Made by a program: the position numbers and the translations under genes. Below the pieces are notes generated by a model. It saw only the letters and a program-made list of their open reading frames with translations. It was not told the DNA's origin and did not search any database. 34,816 nucleotides of DNA. It comes from an uncultured Clostridia bacterium (GTDB lineage: Bacteria; Bacillota; Clostridia; Christensenellales; Borkfalkiaceae). The stretch is from assembly GCA_944354035.1 (NCBI GenBank), contig CALVPS010000013.1:1-34816 (forward strand), in the 5' to 3' direction. Position 1 is the first letter of the stretch, and each line of letters begins with the position of its first letter. Of this stretch, positions 26,799 to 34,740 are shown piece by piece.

Positions 26799-27961
26799 GC
26801 AAGCACCTCCTTTAAAATGGACAGACCCTCGTCCATCTCCGTTTTGGTAATGGTGAGCGGCGGGACAAGGCGCAGCCGCTCGTGCGCCGTTAAAACGAGC
26901 AATCCGCGATCCAGGCACTCCGCGGCGACCGCCTTGGCGTTCTTTTCGATCTCAAGGCCGATCATCATGCCCAGGCCCGTTACGCCCCGCACGCCGTCGA
27001 GCCCCTTTAATTTGGCACGCAGATACGCCGCCTTCCCCTGCACTTCCAGCAAAAATTCGTCCGTGAGCCGCGATATCACATTGACCGCGCCCGCGCAACA
27101 AACCGGATTCCCGCCGAAGGTAGAACCGTGGTCGCCCGGCTGAAGCACGTGCTCCGTCTTGTCGAAAAACAGGCACGCGCCGATGGGCAGCCCGCCGCCC
27201 AACCCCTTGGCCGTTGTGACGATGTCGGGCGAAATGCCATAGTGCTGATAGGCGTACAACTTGCCCGTGCGCCCGTTGCCGCACTGCACCTCGTCGCAGA
27301 TCAGCAAAATATCGCGTTCTTTACAGTAGGCCTCCAGCGCCCTGACGAAGGACTCGGACAACGCCGTTACGCCGCTTTCGCCCTGCACGCACTCGATGAT
27401 CACCGCGCACGTCCTCTCGTCGGCGACGCGGCGGATGTCGTCCATATCCTTTTCGGCGCTCACTATCCCCGGAACAAAGGGCGAAAACCAGCGGTGAAAG
27501 GCCTCTTGTCCGGTCGCGGAAAGGGTAAACAGCGTTCTACCGTGAAAGCTGTCCTTTAACGATACGATCCCGGCGCGCACGCCATCGCCGTATTTTTGCG
27601 CCGAATATTTGCGCGCCGCCTTCAGGGCGCACTCGTTTGCCTCGGCGCCGGAGTTGGCAAAAAATACGCGCTTCGCCCCGGAGCGGGTGCACAGCAGCTG
27701 CGCAAGCCGACTCTGCGGTTCGGCATAATAATAGTTGCACACATGTTGGATCTTATTCAGCTGATCGATGACCGCCGCCTTCCACGACTCGTCGTTAACG
27801 CCGAAAATATTCGTCGCGATCCCCGCGCCGAAATCGATATACGTCTTTTGATCGGTGGAAAGAAGCGTTGCATTCTTGCCGCCGGCAAACGCCACGGGAA
27901 AGTAGGCGTACGTTTCGGCGTGATAAGCCCGATCCAATTCACGAATTTCAGAAAAATCCAT
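26795..27961 (-). CDS. argD: Acetylornithine aminotransferase
   Basis: ArgD is a class III PLP aminotransferase that converts N-acetylglutamate semialdehyde to N-acetylornithine. The PLP-binding Lys is in TTAKGLGGGLPIG, with CDEVQCGNGRTG just before it. GIATNIFGVND near the N-terminus and FHGRTLFTLSATGQ match the family. Length is 388 residues. The gene sits between argB and argF in pathway order. In some bacteria the same enzyme also acts in lysine synthesis, which would fit the dapF module in this operon, but the sequence cannot show it. Confidence 0.93.
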   Translation of the reverse strand: MDFSEIRELDRAYHAETYAYFPVAFAGGKNATLLSTDQKTYIDFGAGIATNIFGVNDESWKAAVIDQLNKIQHVCNYYYAEPQSRLAQLLCTRSGAKRVFFANSGAEANECALKAARKYSAQKYGDGVRAGIVSLKDSFHGRTLFTLSATGQEAFHRWFSPFVPGIVSAEKDMDDIRRVADERTCAVIIECVQGESGVTALSESFVRALEAYCKERDILLICDEVQCGNGRTGKLYAYQHYGISPDIVTTAKGLGGGLPIGACLFFDKTEHVLQPGDHGSTFGGNPVCCAGAVNVISRLTDEFLLEVQGKAAYLRAKLKGLDGVRGVTGLGMMIGLEIEKNAKAVAAECLDRGLLVLTAHERLRLVPPLTITKTEMDEGLSILKEVLA

Positions 27962-27985
27962 AAAAACCCCGCAATCGTAAAGAAG

Positions 27986-28003
27986 GACTGATAAAAATCA
28001 GTC
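27986..28003 (-). other. Small hairpin at the argB stop codon
   Basis: GACTGAT and ATCAGTC (7 bp) flank a 4-base loop and overlap the argB stop codon (27998-28000). There is no T-run of the right kind after it. It may act in mRNA stability or be chance. Confidence 0.35.
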
Positions 28004-28852
28004 TCCCTTTACAAACATTGTTCCCAGACCTTCGTCCGAAAGCAACTCCAACAAAATAGAATGTTTTACTCTGCCGTCCGTAATAAATACGCGGCCCACG
28101 CCGTTGCGGATGGCGTCGCGGCAGCACTGCACCTTGGGGATCATCCCGCCGGAAATAACGCCCTCTTTGATGAGCGAAGGGATATCGGACACATACACTT
28201 TTTTGATGAGCGACGACGAGTCGTCGCAGCTGCGCAGCAAACCGCGTACGTCCGTCATGAGGATCAGGCTCTCCGCCTTGAGCGCGCCGGCAATGGCCGA
28301 AGCCGCCGTATCGGCGTTCACGTTATAAATATTCCCCTGTTCGTCGTACCCCACGGTAGAAATGACGGGCAGATACCCCGCGGACAGACAGTTTAAAATA
28401 AGATCGGTATCCACCCGCTCGATCTTGCCCACAAAGCCGAGCTCGTCGCCCTCTTTGCTGCAGCAAAGCATGTTTCCGTCGATGCCGGAAAGCCCCACCG
28501 CTCTGGCGCCAAGCAGGCCCAGGTGATGCACCAACCCCTTATTGACCTTGCCCGCCAGCACCATGCGTACCACTTCGGCCGTCTCGGCGTCGGTATAGCG
28601 GAGCCCGCCGACAAAGCGCGAAGGGATCCCCATCCGCTTCAGCGTCTGCGAAATTTCGGGGCCGCCGCCGTGGACGAGCACGACCTTGATGCCGACAAAC
28701 TGCAAAAGGGTCATGTCACGCATGACCAATTGCTTCAGCCCCTCGTCCGTCATGGCGTTGCCGCCGTATTTTACGACAAGGATCTTGTTCTGATATTTTT
28801 CGATGTAAGGCATTGCCTCCAACAAAAACTCTGCCTGTTCTTGTTTTCCCAT
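27998..28852 (-). CDS. argB: Acetylglutamate kinase
   Basis: ArgB phosphorylates N-acetylglutamate. Motifs are KYGGNAM near residues 28-33, VLVHGGGPEIS, FVGGLRYTD and the C-terminal FITDGRVKHSILLELLSDEGLGTMF. The 284-residue protein has an N-terminal helix (about 1-20) before the KYGG strand. In characterised members this helix is a feature of arginine-inhibited, hexameric kinases, so feedback control at this step is likely (inference). The ATG shares its A with the argJ TGA (TGATG). A longer frame to 29377 is an antisense-like extension into argJ and was not used. Confidence 0.94.
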   Translation of the reverse strand: MGKQEQAEFLLEAMPYIEKYQNKILVVKYGGNAMTDEGLKQLVMRDMTLLQFVGIKVVLVHGGGPEISQTLKRMGIPSRFVGGLRYTDAETAEVVRMVLAGKVNKGLVHHLGLLGARAVGLSGIDGNMLCCSKEGDELGFVGKIERVDTDLILNCLSAGYLPVISTVGYDEQGNIYNVNADTAASAIAGALKAESLILMTDVRGLLRSCDDSSSLIKKVYVSDIPSLIKEGVISGGMIPKVQCCRDAIRNGVGRVFITDGRVKHSILLELLSDEGLGTMFVKGD

Positions 28853-30066
28853 CACGTTCTGTAGTCTCCGTTGATCTTTACATACTCGTACGTCAGATCG
28901 CATCCCCACGCCGTGGCGCAGCGACGCCCCCCGTGCAGGTCGACCTCTATGCCAATCTCCCGCTCGGAGAGAACGCGTTTTGCCTCCTCCTCCGAAAACG
29001 ACACGCCGCGGCCGCTGCGGCATACCGCGACGCGGCCCGCTGACGACGCAAAGTCGACGTCGATCGCGTCGACGTCGATCGCGGCGCCGGCATATCCCAG
29101 CGCGCACAGCACCCGTCCCCAATTGGCGTCCGCGCCAAACATGGCCGCCTTTACCAAATTGGAATTGATCACCGATTTTGCGCACAGATCGGCCGTCTTC
29201 TGCGTCTTCGCCCCGCGTACGCGGCACTCGATCAGCTTTGTCGCCCCCTCGCCGTCGGCGGCAAGCATGCGACACATGGCAACGGTGACCGCATGCAGCG
29301 CGCGGCAGAACGCGCGGTAATCCGCGCCGGGCGCGGCGATCTCGGCATTGCCTGCCAGGCCGTCGGCCATGATGCACAGCGTATCGTTGGTAGAAGTATC
29401 ACGGTCGACGGAGAGCATGTTCAGCGAACGCTTCACGTCTTCAGAAAGGGCGCGCTGCAGCATCTGCGAAGAGATGGCGGCGTCCGTAGTGATAAACATC
29501 AGCATGGTGGCCATATTGGGGCAGATCATGCCTACCCCCTTGGCGATGGCGCCGATCCTGCACTCCTTTCCGCCCGCCGTAAACGCAAAGGCAATCTCCT
29601 TTTTTACGGTGTCGGTGGTCATAATGGCCTCCGCCGCCGCACTGCTGCGATCGCCCAATCCCGAAACGAGATCGGGCATCCCCGCGGCGATGGGCGCAAC
29701 GGAGAGCTCCTGCCCGATGACCCCGGTAGAGGCCACTACCACATCGGAGGCGGGAATGTTCGTATAGCGCTCGACCAACGCGCACATCTGTTCGGCAATC
29801 TCCACCCCGTTGGCGTTGCAGGTGTTGGCGTTTCCGCTGTTGACGATCACCGCCCGGGCATAGCCGTCCTTCACGTGTTCGCGCGTGACAAGGATAGGCG
29901 CGCCCTTTACCAGATTTGTGGTATAGACGCACGCCGTACGACAGCGCACATCCGAAACGATGAGCGCCAGGTCCTTCTTTTCTTTATTTTTGCGGATCCC
30001 GCAGTGCACGCCGTTGGCACGGAATCCCCTCGGCGCGCATACGCCGCCTTCGATTTGTTTCAGCAT
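28852..30066 (-). CDS. argJ: Bifunctional ornithine acetyltransferase / N-acetylglutamate synthase
   Basis: ArgJ moves the acetyl group from N-acetylornithine to glutamate, closing the acetyl cycle; some members also use acetyl-CoA. The proenzyme self-cleaves before Thr in GMICPNMATML; here the cut would be between Ala186 and Thr187. The oxyanion loop ASTGVIG is at about 112-118. The 404-residue length is normal. I chose ATG 30066, preceded by CAGGAT, over an upstream in-frame codon that lies in the promoter. The gene has its own strong promoter inside the end of argC. Whether it is mono- or bifunctional cannot be read from sequence. Confidence 0.93.
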   Translation of the reverse strand: MLKQIEGGVCAPRGFRANGVHCGIRKNKEKKDLALIVSDVRCRTACVYTTNLVKGAPILVTREHVKDGYARAVIVNSGNANTCNANGVEIAEQMCALVERYTNIPASDVVVASTGVIGQELSVAPIAAGMPDLVSGLGDRSSAAAEAIMTTDTVKKEIAFAFTAGGKECRIGAIAKGVGMICPNMATMLMFITTDAAISSQMLQRALSEDVKRSLNMLSVDRDTSTNDTLCIMADGLAGNAEIAAPGADYRAFCRALHAVTVAMCRMLAADGEGATKLIECRVRGAKTQKTADLCAKSVINSNLVKAAMFGADANWGRVLCALGYAGAAIDVDAIDVDFASSAGRVAVCRSGRGVSFSEEEAKRVLSEREIGIEVDLHGGRRCATAWGCDLTYEYVKINGDYRT

Positions 30067-30082
30067 ATCCTGTATCCTTATT

Positions 30083-30111
30083 ATTATATCACAAAAAAAG
30101 GTCTTCGTCAA
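30083..30111 (-). promoter_or_regulatory. Internal sigma-A promoter of argJ
   Basis: On the minus strand TTGACG (30111-30106) and TATAAT (30088-30083) are 17 bases apart, with TGA directly before the -10 box. The -35 and spacer lie within the last codons of argC and the -10 just after its stop. The predicted leader of argJ is only about 10 bases. Confidence 0.85.
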
Positions 30112-31012
30112 GCCCGAGCGCGATATTCATGTTTTGGATCGCCGCTCCCGAGGCGCCCTTTCCCAAATTGTCGAAGCGCGCGGTCAGCAAAACGCGTTCG
30201 TCGCCGCCGTGGACCAGCAGCTGCATGCGGTTGGTAAAGTTGAGCGTGTTGGCGGAGAGATACCCGCTCTCCTCGCGGGCGACCTCGATAAAACGGCTGC
30301 CCGCATAGTGCGCGCGCAGACATTCAAAGATCTCCCGCGCAGAAACGCACACTTTTAACAGGTCGCAGAACAACGGAACGCTCACGCTCATGCCGCAGTA
30401 GTAGTCGCATACGTACGGATTGAATACGGGCGTGCGGGTAAGCCCACATACGGCCTTCATTTCGGGCAGATGCTTGTGCTCGAGCGAGAGCGCATACAGA
30501 CGCGGCGTGTCGTAGAGCGGCGAACGCGCCGGATCTTCGTATTCCGCGATCCCCTTTTTTCCCGCCCCCGAATAGCCGCTTACGGCATGGCAGACGAACG
30601 GATAGTCCGCGGGCACGATCCCCGCTCCGATCAGCGGATACACCAGCGCGATAAACCCGCTTGCATAGCATCCGGGGTTGGCGATGCGTCTGCTGCCCGC
30701 AATGCGCGCGCGGTGTTCCGGCGAAAGTTCGGGAAACCCGTACGCCCAATCGGGGTGCGTGCGGTGTGCGCACGAGGCATCGATCACAACGGCGTGCGTA
30801 CCCTCGGCCAACGCGGCCGCCTCGCGCGCGGCGTCGTCCGGCAGGCATAAAAATACCACGTCGGCACGCTCGATCGCCGACCGCCGTGCCGCGGCGTCCT
30901 TCCGCTGCGCCTCCTCCAGGACGATCTGCGTTACGTCGCTGCGGCGCTCCAACATTTTGCGAATGCGGAGACCCGTGGTCCCCGCACTTCCATCGATAAA
31001 TACCTGAAACAT
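30089..31012 (-). CDS. argC: N-acetyl-gamma-glutamyl-phosphate reductase (short type)
   Basis: ArgC reduces N-acetylglutamyl phosphate with NADPH to the semialdehyde. The N-terminal nucleotide-binding strand is FIDGSAGTTGLRI, and the catalytic Cys115 lies in IANPGCYASGF. A conserved SGYSGAGKKG and EHKHLPEM follow. At 307 residues it is the shorter class of ArgC (type 2). The ATG at 31012 is 15 bases after the argG stop and has a weak ribosome site, so translation may rely on coupling to argG. Confidence 0.94.
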   Translation of the reverse strand: MFQVFIDGSAGTTGLRIRKMLERRSDVTQIVLEEAQRKDAAARRSAIERADVVFLCLPDDAAREAAALAEGTHAVVIDASCAHRTHPDWAYGFPELSPEHRARIAGSRRIANPGCYASGFIALVYPLIGAGIVPADYPFVCHAVSGYSGAGKKGIAEYEDPARSPLYDTPRLYALSLEHKHLPEMKAVCGLTRTPVFNPYVCDYYCGMSVSVPLFCDLLKVCVSAREIFECLRAHYAGSRFIEVAREESGYLSANTLNFTNRMQLLVHGGDERVLLTARFDNLGKGASGAAIQNMNIALGLDEDLFL

Positions 31013-31026
31013 GCCTTCGACGCCGC

Positions 31027-32256
31027 TTATTTTAATTTCTTTTGTTCGAGCAACGCCTTCACCTTGATGGGCAGCCCGAACAGGTTGATGAATCCTTCCG
31101 AATCCTTTTGCGAATAGGCGCCGCCGTCATCGGAGAAAGTGGCGATGTTTTCGCTGTACAGCGAATAGGGCGAGGAAAGTCCGGCGTTGGTCACGTTGCC
31201 CTTGTAGATGCGCAGTTTTACATCGCCCGTCACCGTCTCCTGCGTCTTGGCGACAAAGGCAGAAAGTGCCTCGCGCAGGGGGGTGAACCACTGGCCGTCG
31301 TACACCATTTCGCCGAACTTTACCGCCACAAGCTGCTTATAGTGCATGGTGGCCTTGTCCAGACAAATGGTCTCGAGCAGGCGGTGCGCCTCGTACAAAA
31401 TGGTCCCGCCGGGCGTCTCGTACACGCCGCGCGACTTCATGCCGACCAGGCGGTTTTCCACCAGGTCTGCAAGACCCACGCCGTTTTCGCCGCCGATCTT
31501 GTTCAGCGTTTCCACAAGTTCTACCGCGTCCATCTCTTTGCCGTCGATCATGGTAGGAACGCCCTTTTCAAAGTGGATGGTCACATAAGAAGGCACATCC
31601 GGCGCCTGCACGGGCGAGACGCCCATCTCCAGAAATCCGGGCTTTTCGTACTGCGGCTCGTTGGCGGGATCCTCCAGATCGAGGCCCTCGTGCGAAAGGT
31701 GCCACAAATTTTTATCTTTGGAATAGTTGGTCTCGCGGTTGATCTTCAGAGGGATGTTGTGCGCCTCGGCGTACTCGATCTCCTCCTCACGGCTCTTGAT
31801 GTTCCAGATACGCCAGGGGGCGATGATCGTCATTTCGGGTGCGAACGCCTTGATGGTCAGCTCGAAGCGCACCTGGTCGTTCCCCTTTCCCGTACAGCCG
31901 TGGCAAATGGCGTCGGCGCCCTCCTTTTTGGCGATGTCCACGATCGCCTTTGCGATGACGGGGCGCGCAAACGACGTGCCCAGCAGGTACTTATCTTCGT
32001 ATACGGCGCCCGCCTGCACGGTGGGGAAAATATAATCCTCCACAAATTCCTTTTTTAAATCGAGCACGTAAAGCTTGGAAGCGCCCGTCTTTTTGGCTTT
32101 TTCTTCCAACCCGTCCAGCTCGGTACCCTGCCCCACGTCGCCGGAGACGGCGATCACTTCGCAGTTATCGTAATTCTCTTTGAGCCAGGGAATGATGATG
32201 GATGTATCCAATCCGCCCGAATAGGCAAGCACTACTTTTTTGATCTTTTTTTTCAT
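31027..32256 (-). CDS. argG: Argininosuccinate synthase
   Basis: ArgG joins citrulline and aspartate using ATP. The N-terminal PP-loop is AYSGGLDTS (11-19), with the later GNDQVRFE and a TIDG-like citrulline-binding region. Length 409 residues is normal. I chose ATG 32256, preceded by GCGAGG; an in-frame extension upstream crosses the promoter. It is the first gene of the arginine operon. The next enzyme, argininosuccinate lyase (argH), usually beside argG, is not in this window. Confidence 0.96.
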   Translation of the reverse strand: MKKKIKKVVLAYSGGLDTSIIIPWLKENYDNCEVIAVSGDVGQGTELDGLEEKAKKTGASKLYVLDLKKEFVEDYIFPTVQAGAVYEDKYLLGTSFARPVIAKAIVDIAKKEGADAICHGCTGKGNDQVRFELTIKAFAPEMTIIAPWRIWNIKSREEEIEYAEAHNIPLKINRETNYSKDKNLWHLSHEGLDLEDPANEPQYEKPGFLEMGVSPVQAPDVPSYVTIHFEKGVPTMIDGKEMDAVELVETLNKIGGENGVGLADLVENRLVGMKSRGVYETPGGTILYEAHRLLETICLDKATMHYKQLVAVKFGEMVYDGQWFTPLREALSAFVAKTQETVTGDVKLRIYKGNVTNAGLSSPYSLYSENIATFSDDGGAYSQKDSEGFINLFGLPIKVKALLEQKKLK

Positions 32257-32286
32257 ACAAAAACCTCGCTGCGTTTTATCACAGGT

Positions 32287-32315
32287 ATTATACGTACCGC
32301 GGGGGCGCAAGTCAA
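32287..32315 (-). promoter_or_regulatory. Sigma-A promoter of the arginine operon (argG)
   Basis: On the minus strand TTGACT (32315-32310) and TATAAT (32292-32287) are 17 bases apart. The predicted start lies about 23 bases before the argG ATG. The -35 box sits inside an inverted repeat (32301-32329). Confidence 0.9.
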
Positions 32316-32329
32316 GCGTTTGCACCCCC
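32301..32329. promoter_or_regulatory. Inverted repeat enclosing the argG -35 box (candidate operator)
   Basis: Arms GGGGGCGCAA (32301-32310) and TTGCACCCCC (32320-32329) pair over ten positions, with one G-T wobble, around a 9-base centre that contains most of the -35 hexamer. No T-run follows on either strand, so it is not a terminator. It could bind a repressor of the arginine operon. It does not resemble the AT-rich ArgR box; an AT-rich tract lies further upstream at 32340-32413. Confidence 0.4.
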
Positions 32330-32413
32330 AAAAAAGAACTTATTTTTATATTTTTTGCATATTATACGATATATTATTTATTTATGCAATAATTATGCGT
32401 TTTTTGTGAATAT

Positions 32414-32881
32414 TTACTGCCCGTTTTCCACGACGTCGACGGCGGGATAAAAGGTCCGAAGATCGTCTGCCGTAAAGGCGGGGTCGTACCCGCGCGAAAA
32501 CGGAACGCGCCGGTAAAATACAAACGAATCGCGCGAATCCTGCGTTTGGAAGGTAGCAACGAACTTCGAGGCGTCCGCCTTTACGCCGACGCAGCCGGAG
32601 CGTACGTCGTAGGTGAATGTTCTGCGCTTGGTTTTTATGTGCACCACTTCGTCGGTCACCTCGATCCCGATCACCGTACCCATGGAGACGCGCAGCTCGT
32701 AATACCCCAAAAACACCAGCTCCCCTATGATCAGGACCGGCGTAACAAAGTAAAACGGCACCCACTTGGCGAAGGCAAACACCAGGCAGATCATGGTAGA
32801 ACACAGCAATACGGCGCTGACGCCGATAAACCAGCGTTTGAAGCGGTTGACGTATTTTACGAGGTTGGGTTTTTCTATCAT
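32414..32881 (-). CDS. Small membrane protein of unknown function with PH-like domain
   Basis: The 155-residue protein has two membrane segments (about 18-37 and 42-64, AVLLCSTMICLVFAFAKWVP and the next) followed by a beta-rich domain (from SMGTVIGIEVTDEVVHIKT). The plan recalls bacterial PH-like membrane proteins; I do not recognise a named family. The ATG at 32881 is preceded by GGGGGAG. It follows the thioesterase gene by 37 bases and is probably co-transcribed with it. No function is proposed. Confidence 0.75.
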   Translation of the reverse strand: MIEKPNLVKYVNRFKRWFIGVSAVLLCSTMICLVFAFAKWVPFYFVTPVLIIGELVFLGYYELRVSMGTVIGIEVTDEVVHIKTKRRTFTYDVRSGCVGVKADASKFVATFQTQDSRDSFVFYRRVPFSRGYDPAFTADDLRTFYPAVDVVENGQ

Positions 32882-32918
32882 GGTGTATTCTCCCCCGGCG
32901 CGGACGCAGCGAACACGT

Positions 32919-33650
32919 TCAGGCAAAGACGATGCTGAACTGCGTGTACAGTTCGCCATCCTCGCCGCGCGCCTCGCACAGGGCGCCGTCGGCGCGGTCC
33001 TCCCGCCAAAATACAAGTTTTTGCCCCTCTTTCGCCTGCTTGATGTAGGCGATCTGGAAGGACGCGATCGGCCGCGAAAATTCCCGCACGGTAAAACAGT
33101 TGGAAAAAAAGTCGGCGTACTGCGCGTTGTTGGCGTGATAATAGTGATCGCAATGGCTGGTTTTAACGCACATTTCGTACACTGCGCGGGCGTGTTCGGC
33201 GCGCGGGATCTTCCATGCGGGCGGAACGACGCTCTTTTCGTTGCGGTAGGGACATTGCGCATGGACCGAGCCCAGTTTTTCCGGCGTAAGCAGCGCAAAG
33301 TTCTGCAGATCGACCAAGCACCAGCGCGAGGCAATGACCGCCGCCTCCTCGCCGTCCGCCGTAACACGGTAATCACGCTCGAAGATCACGTGACGGGGCG
33401 GGAGCGGCCACGTCTCCACTGCGATCGCCTCGCCCAGGCGCACGGGACGGCGGAATTCACAATAGGTATTGACGATGATAAACCCGAAATTTTTCGGTTT
33501 GAGCGCATCGTAGCCGAATCCCAGCTCGTCCGCGCTCATACAGGCCGACTCCTGTACGACGGCCAGCAGCGACGAAAGCCGCAGTTCATCCTTAAAGTCA
33601 AAGTCGGAATAGCGCAATTCGTATTGCTTTTTATGTGCGTAAGGTGCCAT
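32919..33650 (-). CDS. Acyl-ACP thioesterase
   Basis: The 243-residue protein has the two-hotdog layout of acyl-ACP thioesterases, which release fatty acids from acyl carrier protein. The first domain is about residues 5-125 (ELRYSDFDFKDELRLSSLLAVVQESA) and the second starts near YEMCVKTSHCDHYYHANNAQYADF. It is a soluble enzyme. The ATG at 33650 has no clear ribosome site and is placed six bases after a -10 box, so the mRNA may start at the ATG. Which acyl chain it releases cannot be read. Confidence 0.88.
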   Translation of the reverse strand: MAPYAHKKQYELRYSDFDFKDELRLSSLLAVVQESACMSADELGFGYDALKPKNFGFIIVNTYCEFRRPVRLGEAIAVETWPLPPRHVIFERDYRVTADGEEAAVIASRWCLVDLQNFALLTPEKLGSVHAQCPYRNEKSVVPPAWKIPRAEHARAVYEMCVKTSHCDHYYHANNAQYADFFSNCFTVREFSRPIASFQIAYIKQAKEGQKLVFWREDRADGALCEARGEDGELYTQFSIVFA

Positions 33651-33656
33651 AGATTC

Positions 33657-33685
33657 AGTATATCACGCCGCGGGCGTTAAGTCAA
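33657..33685 (-). promoter_or_regulatory. Sigma-A promoter of the thioesterase gene (leaderless)
   Basis: On the minus strand TTGACT (33685-33680) and TATACT (33662-33657) are 17 bases apart, with TGA before the -10 box. Six bases separate the -10 box from the ATG at 33650, so the transcript would be expected to start at or within a base of the ATG. Confidence 0.8.
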
Positions 33686-33710
33686 ACGAATTGCCGCGCC
33701 GCACGGGATT

Positions 33711-34421
33711 TTAACGGCCGGCGTCCGCACCTGCCGCCAAAAATGTAAGCGCGCCGCGGCAGATCGTCTGCGCCAGTTTGGTCTGATAGTCCCCGTCCGT
33801 CAGCAGAGCCTCGTCCTGCGCGTTGGATAAAAATCCACACTCTACGATGACGGAGGGAAACTCGCTGCAGTTCAGGATATAGTAGTCGCCCGTCAGCGGC
33901 TGCACGGAGCGGACACACTCCTCCATGCCGTTCAGCTCCGTCTGCACGGCACAGGCAAGCAGGTACGAGGCCTCGCTCCCGGCGCGGTAAAACACCTGCG
34001 CCCCGCGGCGGGAGGAGAGCGAAAAAAAGTTTTGATGGACGGAGATGACGGCGGCAGGTACGCTGTCGCGGATGATCTGCGCACGCTTTTGCATATCACG
34101 CTTTTTGTATCCCGATGTGGAAACGCCGTACAGCCCTGCCTCGGTCGGCCGGGTCTGCACAACGCGCAGACCGGCGTTTTCCAACTCCGTCTGCAGACGG
34201 CGCGAGACCGCAAGGTTGATGTCGCTCTCTTTTTGCCCGGTCAGTCGCCCCACCACGCCGCCGTCGATCCCGCCGTGACCCGCGTCGATGACGACCGTCA
34301 GCTCAAAATATCCGGCGGCTGTCTCGTTGAGTGCATACAGGCAGACGCCGAGCGTCAACAGCACCGAGCACGCCACGGCAGCGGCCCCGAACAACACCCG
34401 ATGTCGATACAAAAATTTCAT
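33711..34421 (-). CDS. cwlD: N-acetylmuramoyl-L-alanine amidase, CwlD-like (Amidase_3)
   Basis: The 236-residue protein cuts the bond between N-acetylmuramic acid and L-alanine. One N-terminal membrane segment (about 9-31) is followed by the zinc amidase domain, with His49 in IDAGHGGIDGG, Glu65, His129 in VISVHQN and catalytic Glu194 in VIVECGFLSN. CwlD helps make muramic-delta-lactam in spore cortex, so a spore-forming lineage is suggested but not proved. The ATG at 34421 begins the membrane anchor; ribosome site weak (GGGA). The gene is followed by the thioesterase promoter, with no clear terminator between. Confidence 0.9.
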   Translation of the reverse strand: MKFLYRHRVLFGAAAVACSVLLTLGVCLYALNETAAGYFELTVVIDAGHGGIDGGVVGRLTGQKESDINLAVSRRLQTELENAGLRVVQTRPTEAGLYGVSTSGYKKRDMQKRAQIIRDSVPAAVISVHQNFFSLSSRRGAQVFYRAGSEASYLLACAVQTELNGMEECVRSVQPLTGDYYILNCSEFPSVIVECGFLSNAQDEALLTDGDYQTKLAQTICRGALTFLAAGADAGR

Positions 34422-34498
34422 ATCCCATTGTATGCGCCTTTTTTTTGCGACTTTCGTCTGTGCAGCTCTTTTTACAGTGCTTTTAAAGTTAAAACACC

Positions 34499-34598
34499 GG
34501 TACCCAGGCGGTTTTGTAAAGACCCCATAAGGGGAAACTCCCGGCCAACCCGTCAACGGGCATCGTCTCGTCTGCAGCGTTCTATGGAACAGAATACC
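34499..34598 (-). ncRNA. Candidate structured RNA upstream of cwlD
   Basis: On the minus-strand RNA a 7-bp closing helix, GGUAUUC with GGGUACC (34598-34592 with 34505-34499), surrounds three hairpins: GUUC/GAAC (579-590 of 34-kb block), CCCG/CGGG (34549-34560) and CCCC/GGGG (34523-34534). Two of the closing pairs are G-U, which would be A-C mismatches on the plus strand, so minus-strand RNA is favoured. It lies 78 bases before cwlD and could be a leader element or a free RNA. I do not recognise a family, and such pairing can occur by chance. Confidence 0.35.
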
Positions 34599-34740
34599 TA
34601 TAAAAACAGGCTCCTTTTGCAATGCGGAAACACATTTATCGTTGTCGATAAGGCAAACTTCAACGATCGTTTAAATTTTGCGAAAGCGCATTTTCCCTTT
34701 TCCCCCGGTAAAATCGAGGGCATTTAAACCGAAACGCCGA

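Noticed and set aside
27998..29377. A 459-codon version of argB reaching back across argJ
   Set aside because: The upstream part is an out-of-frame shadow of argJ; the real start is the ATG at 28852 overlapping the argJ stop.
32340..32413. AT-rich tract that could hold an ArgR box
   Set aside because: Strings such as GCATAATTATTGC resemble an ARG box only loosely; neither half fits the TGAATNNNNATTCA-type consensus well.
34427..34434. Sigma-E type -10 (CATACAAT) just before cwlD
   Set aside because: The -10 match is good, and sporulation control of cwlD would make sense, but I found no convincing -35 at the right distance, and the ATG is only five bases away.
34499..34600. ZTP (pfl) riboswitch, because of CCGCCTGGG
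   Set aside because: The short match is near the 3' end, but the other conserved core strings of that riboswitch are absent, and cwlD is not a typical target.
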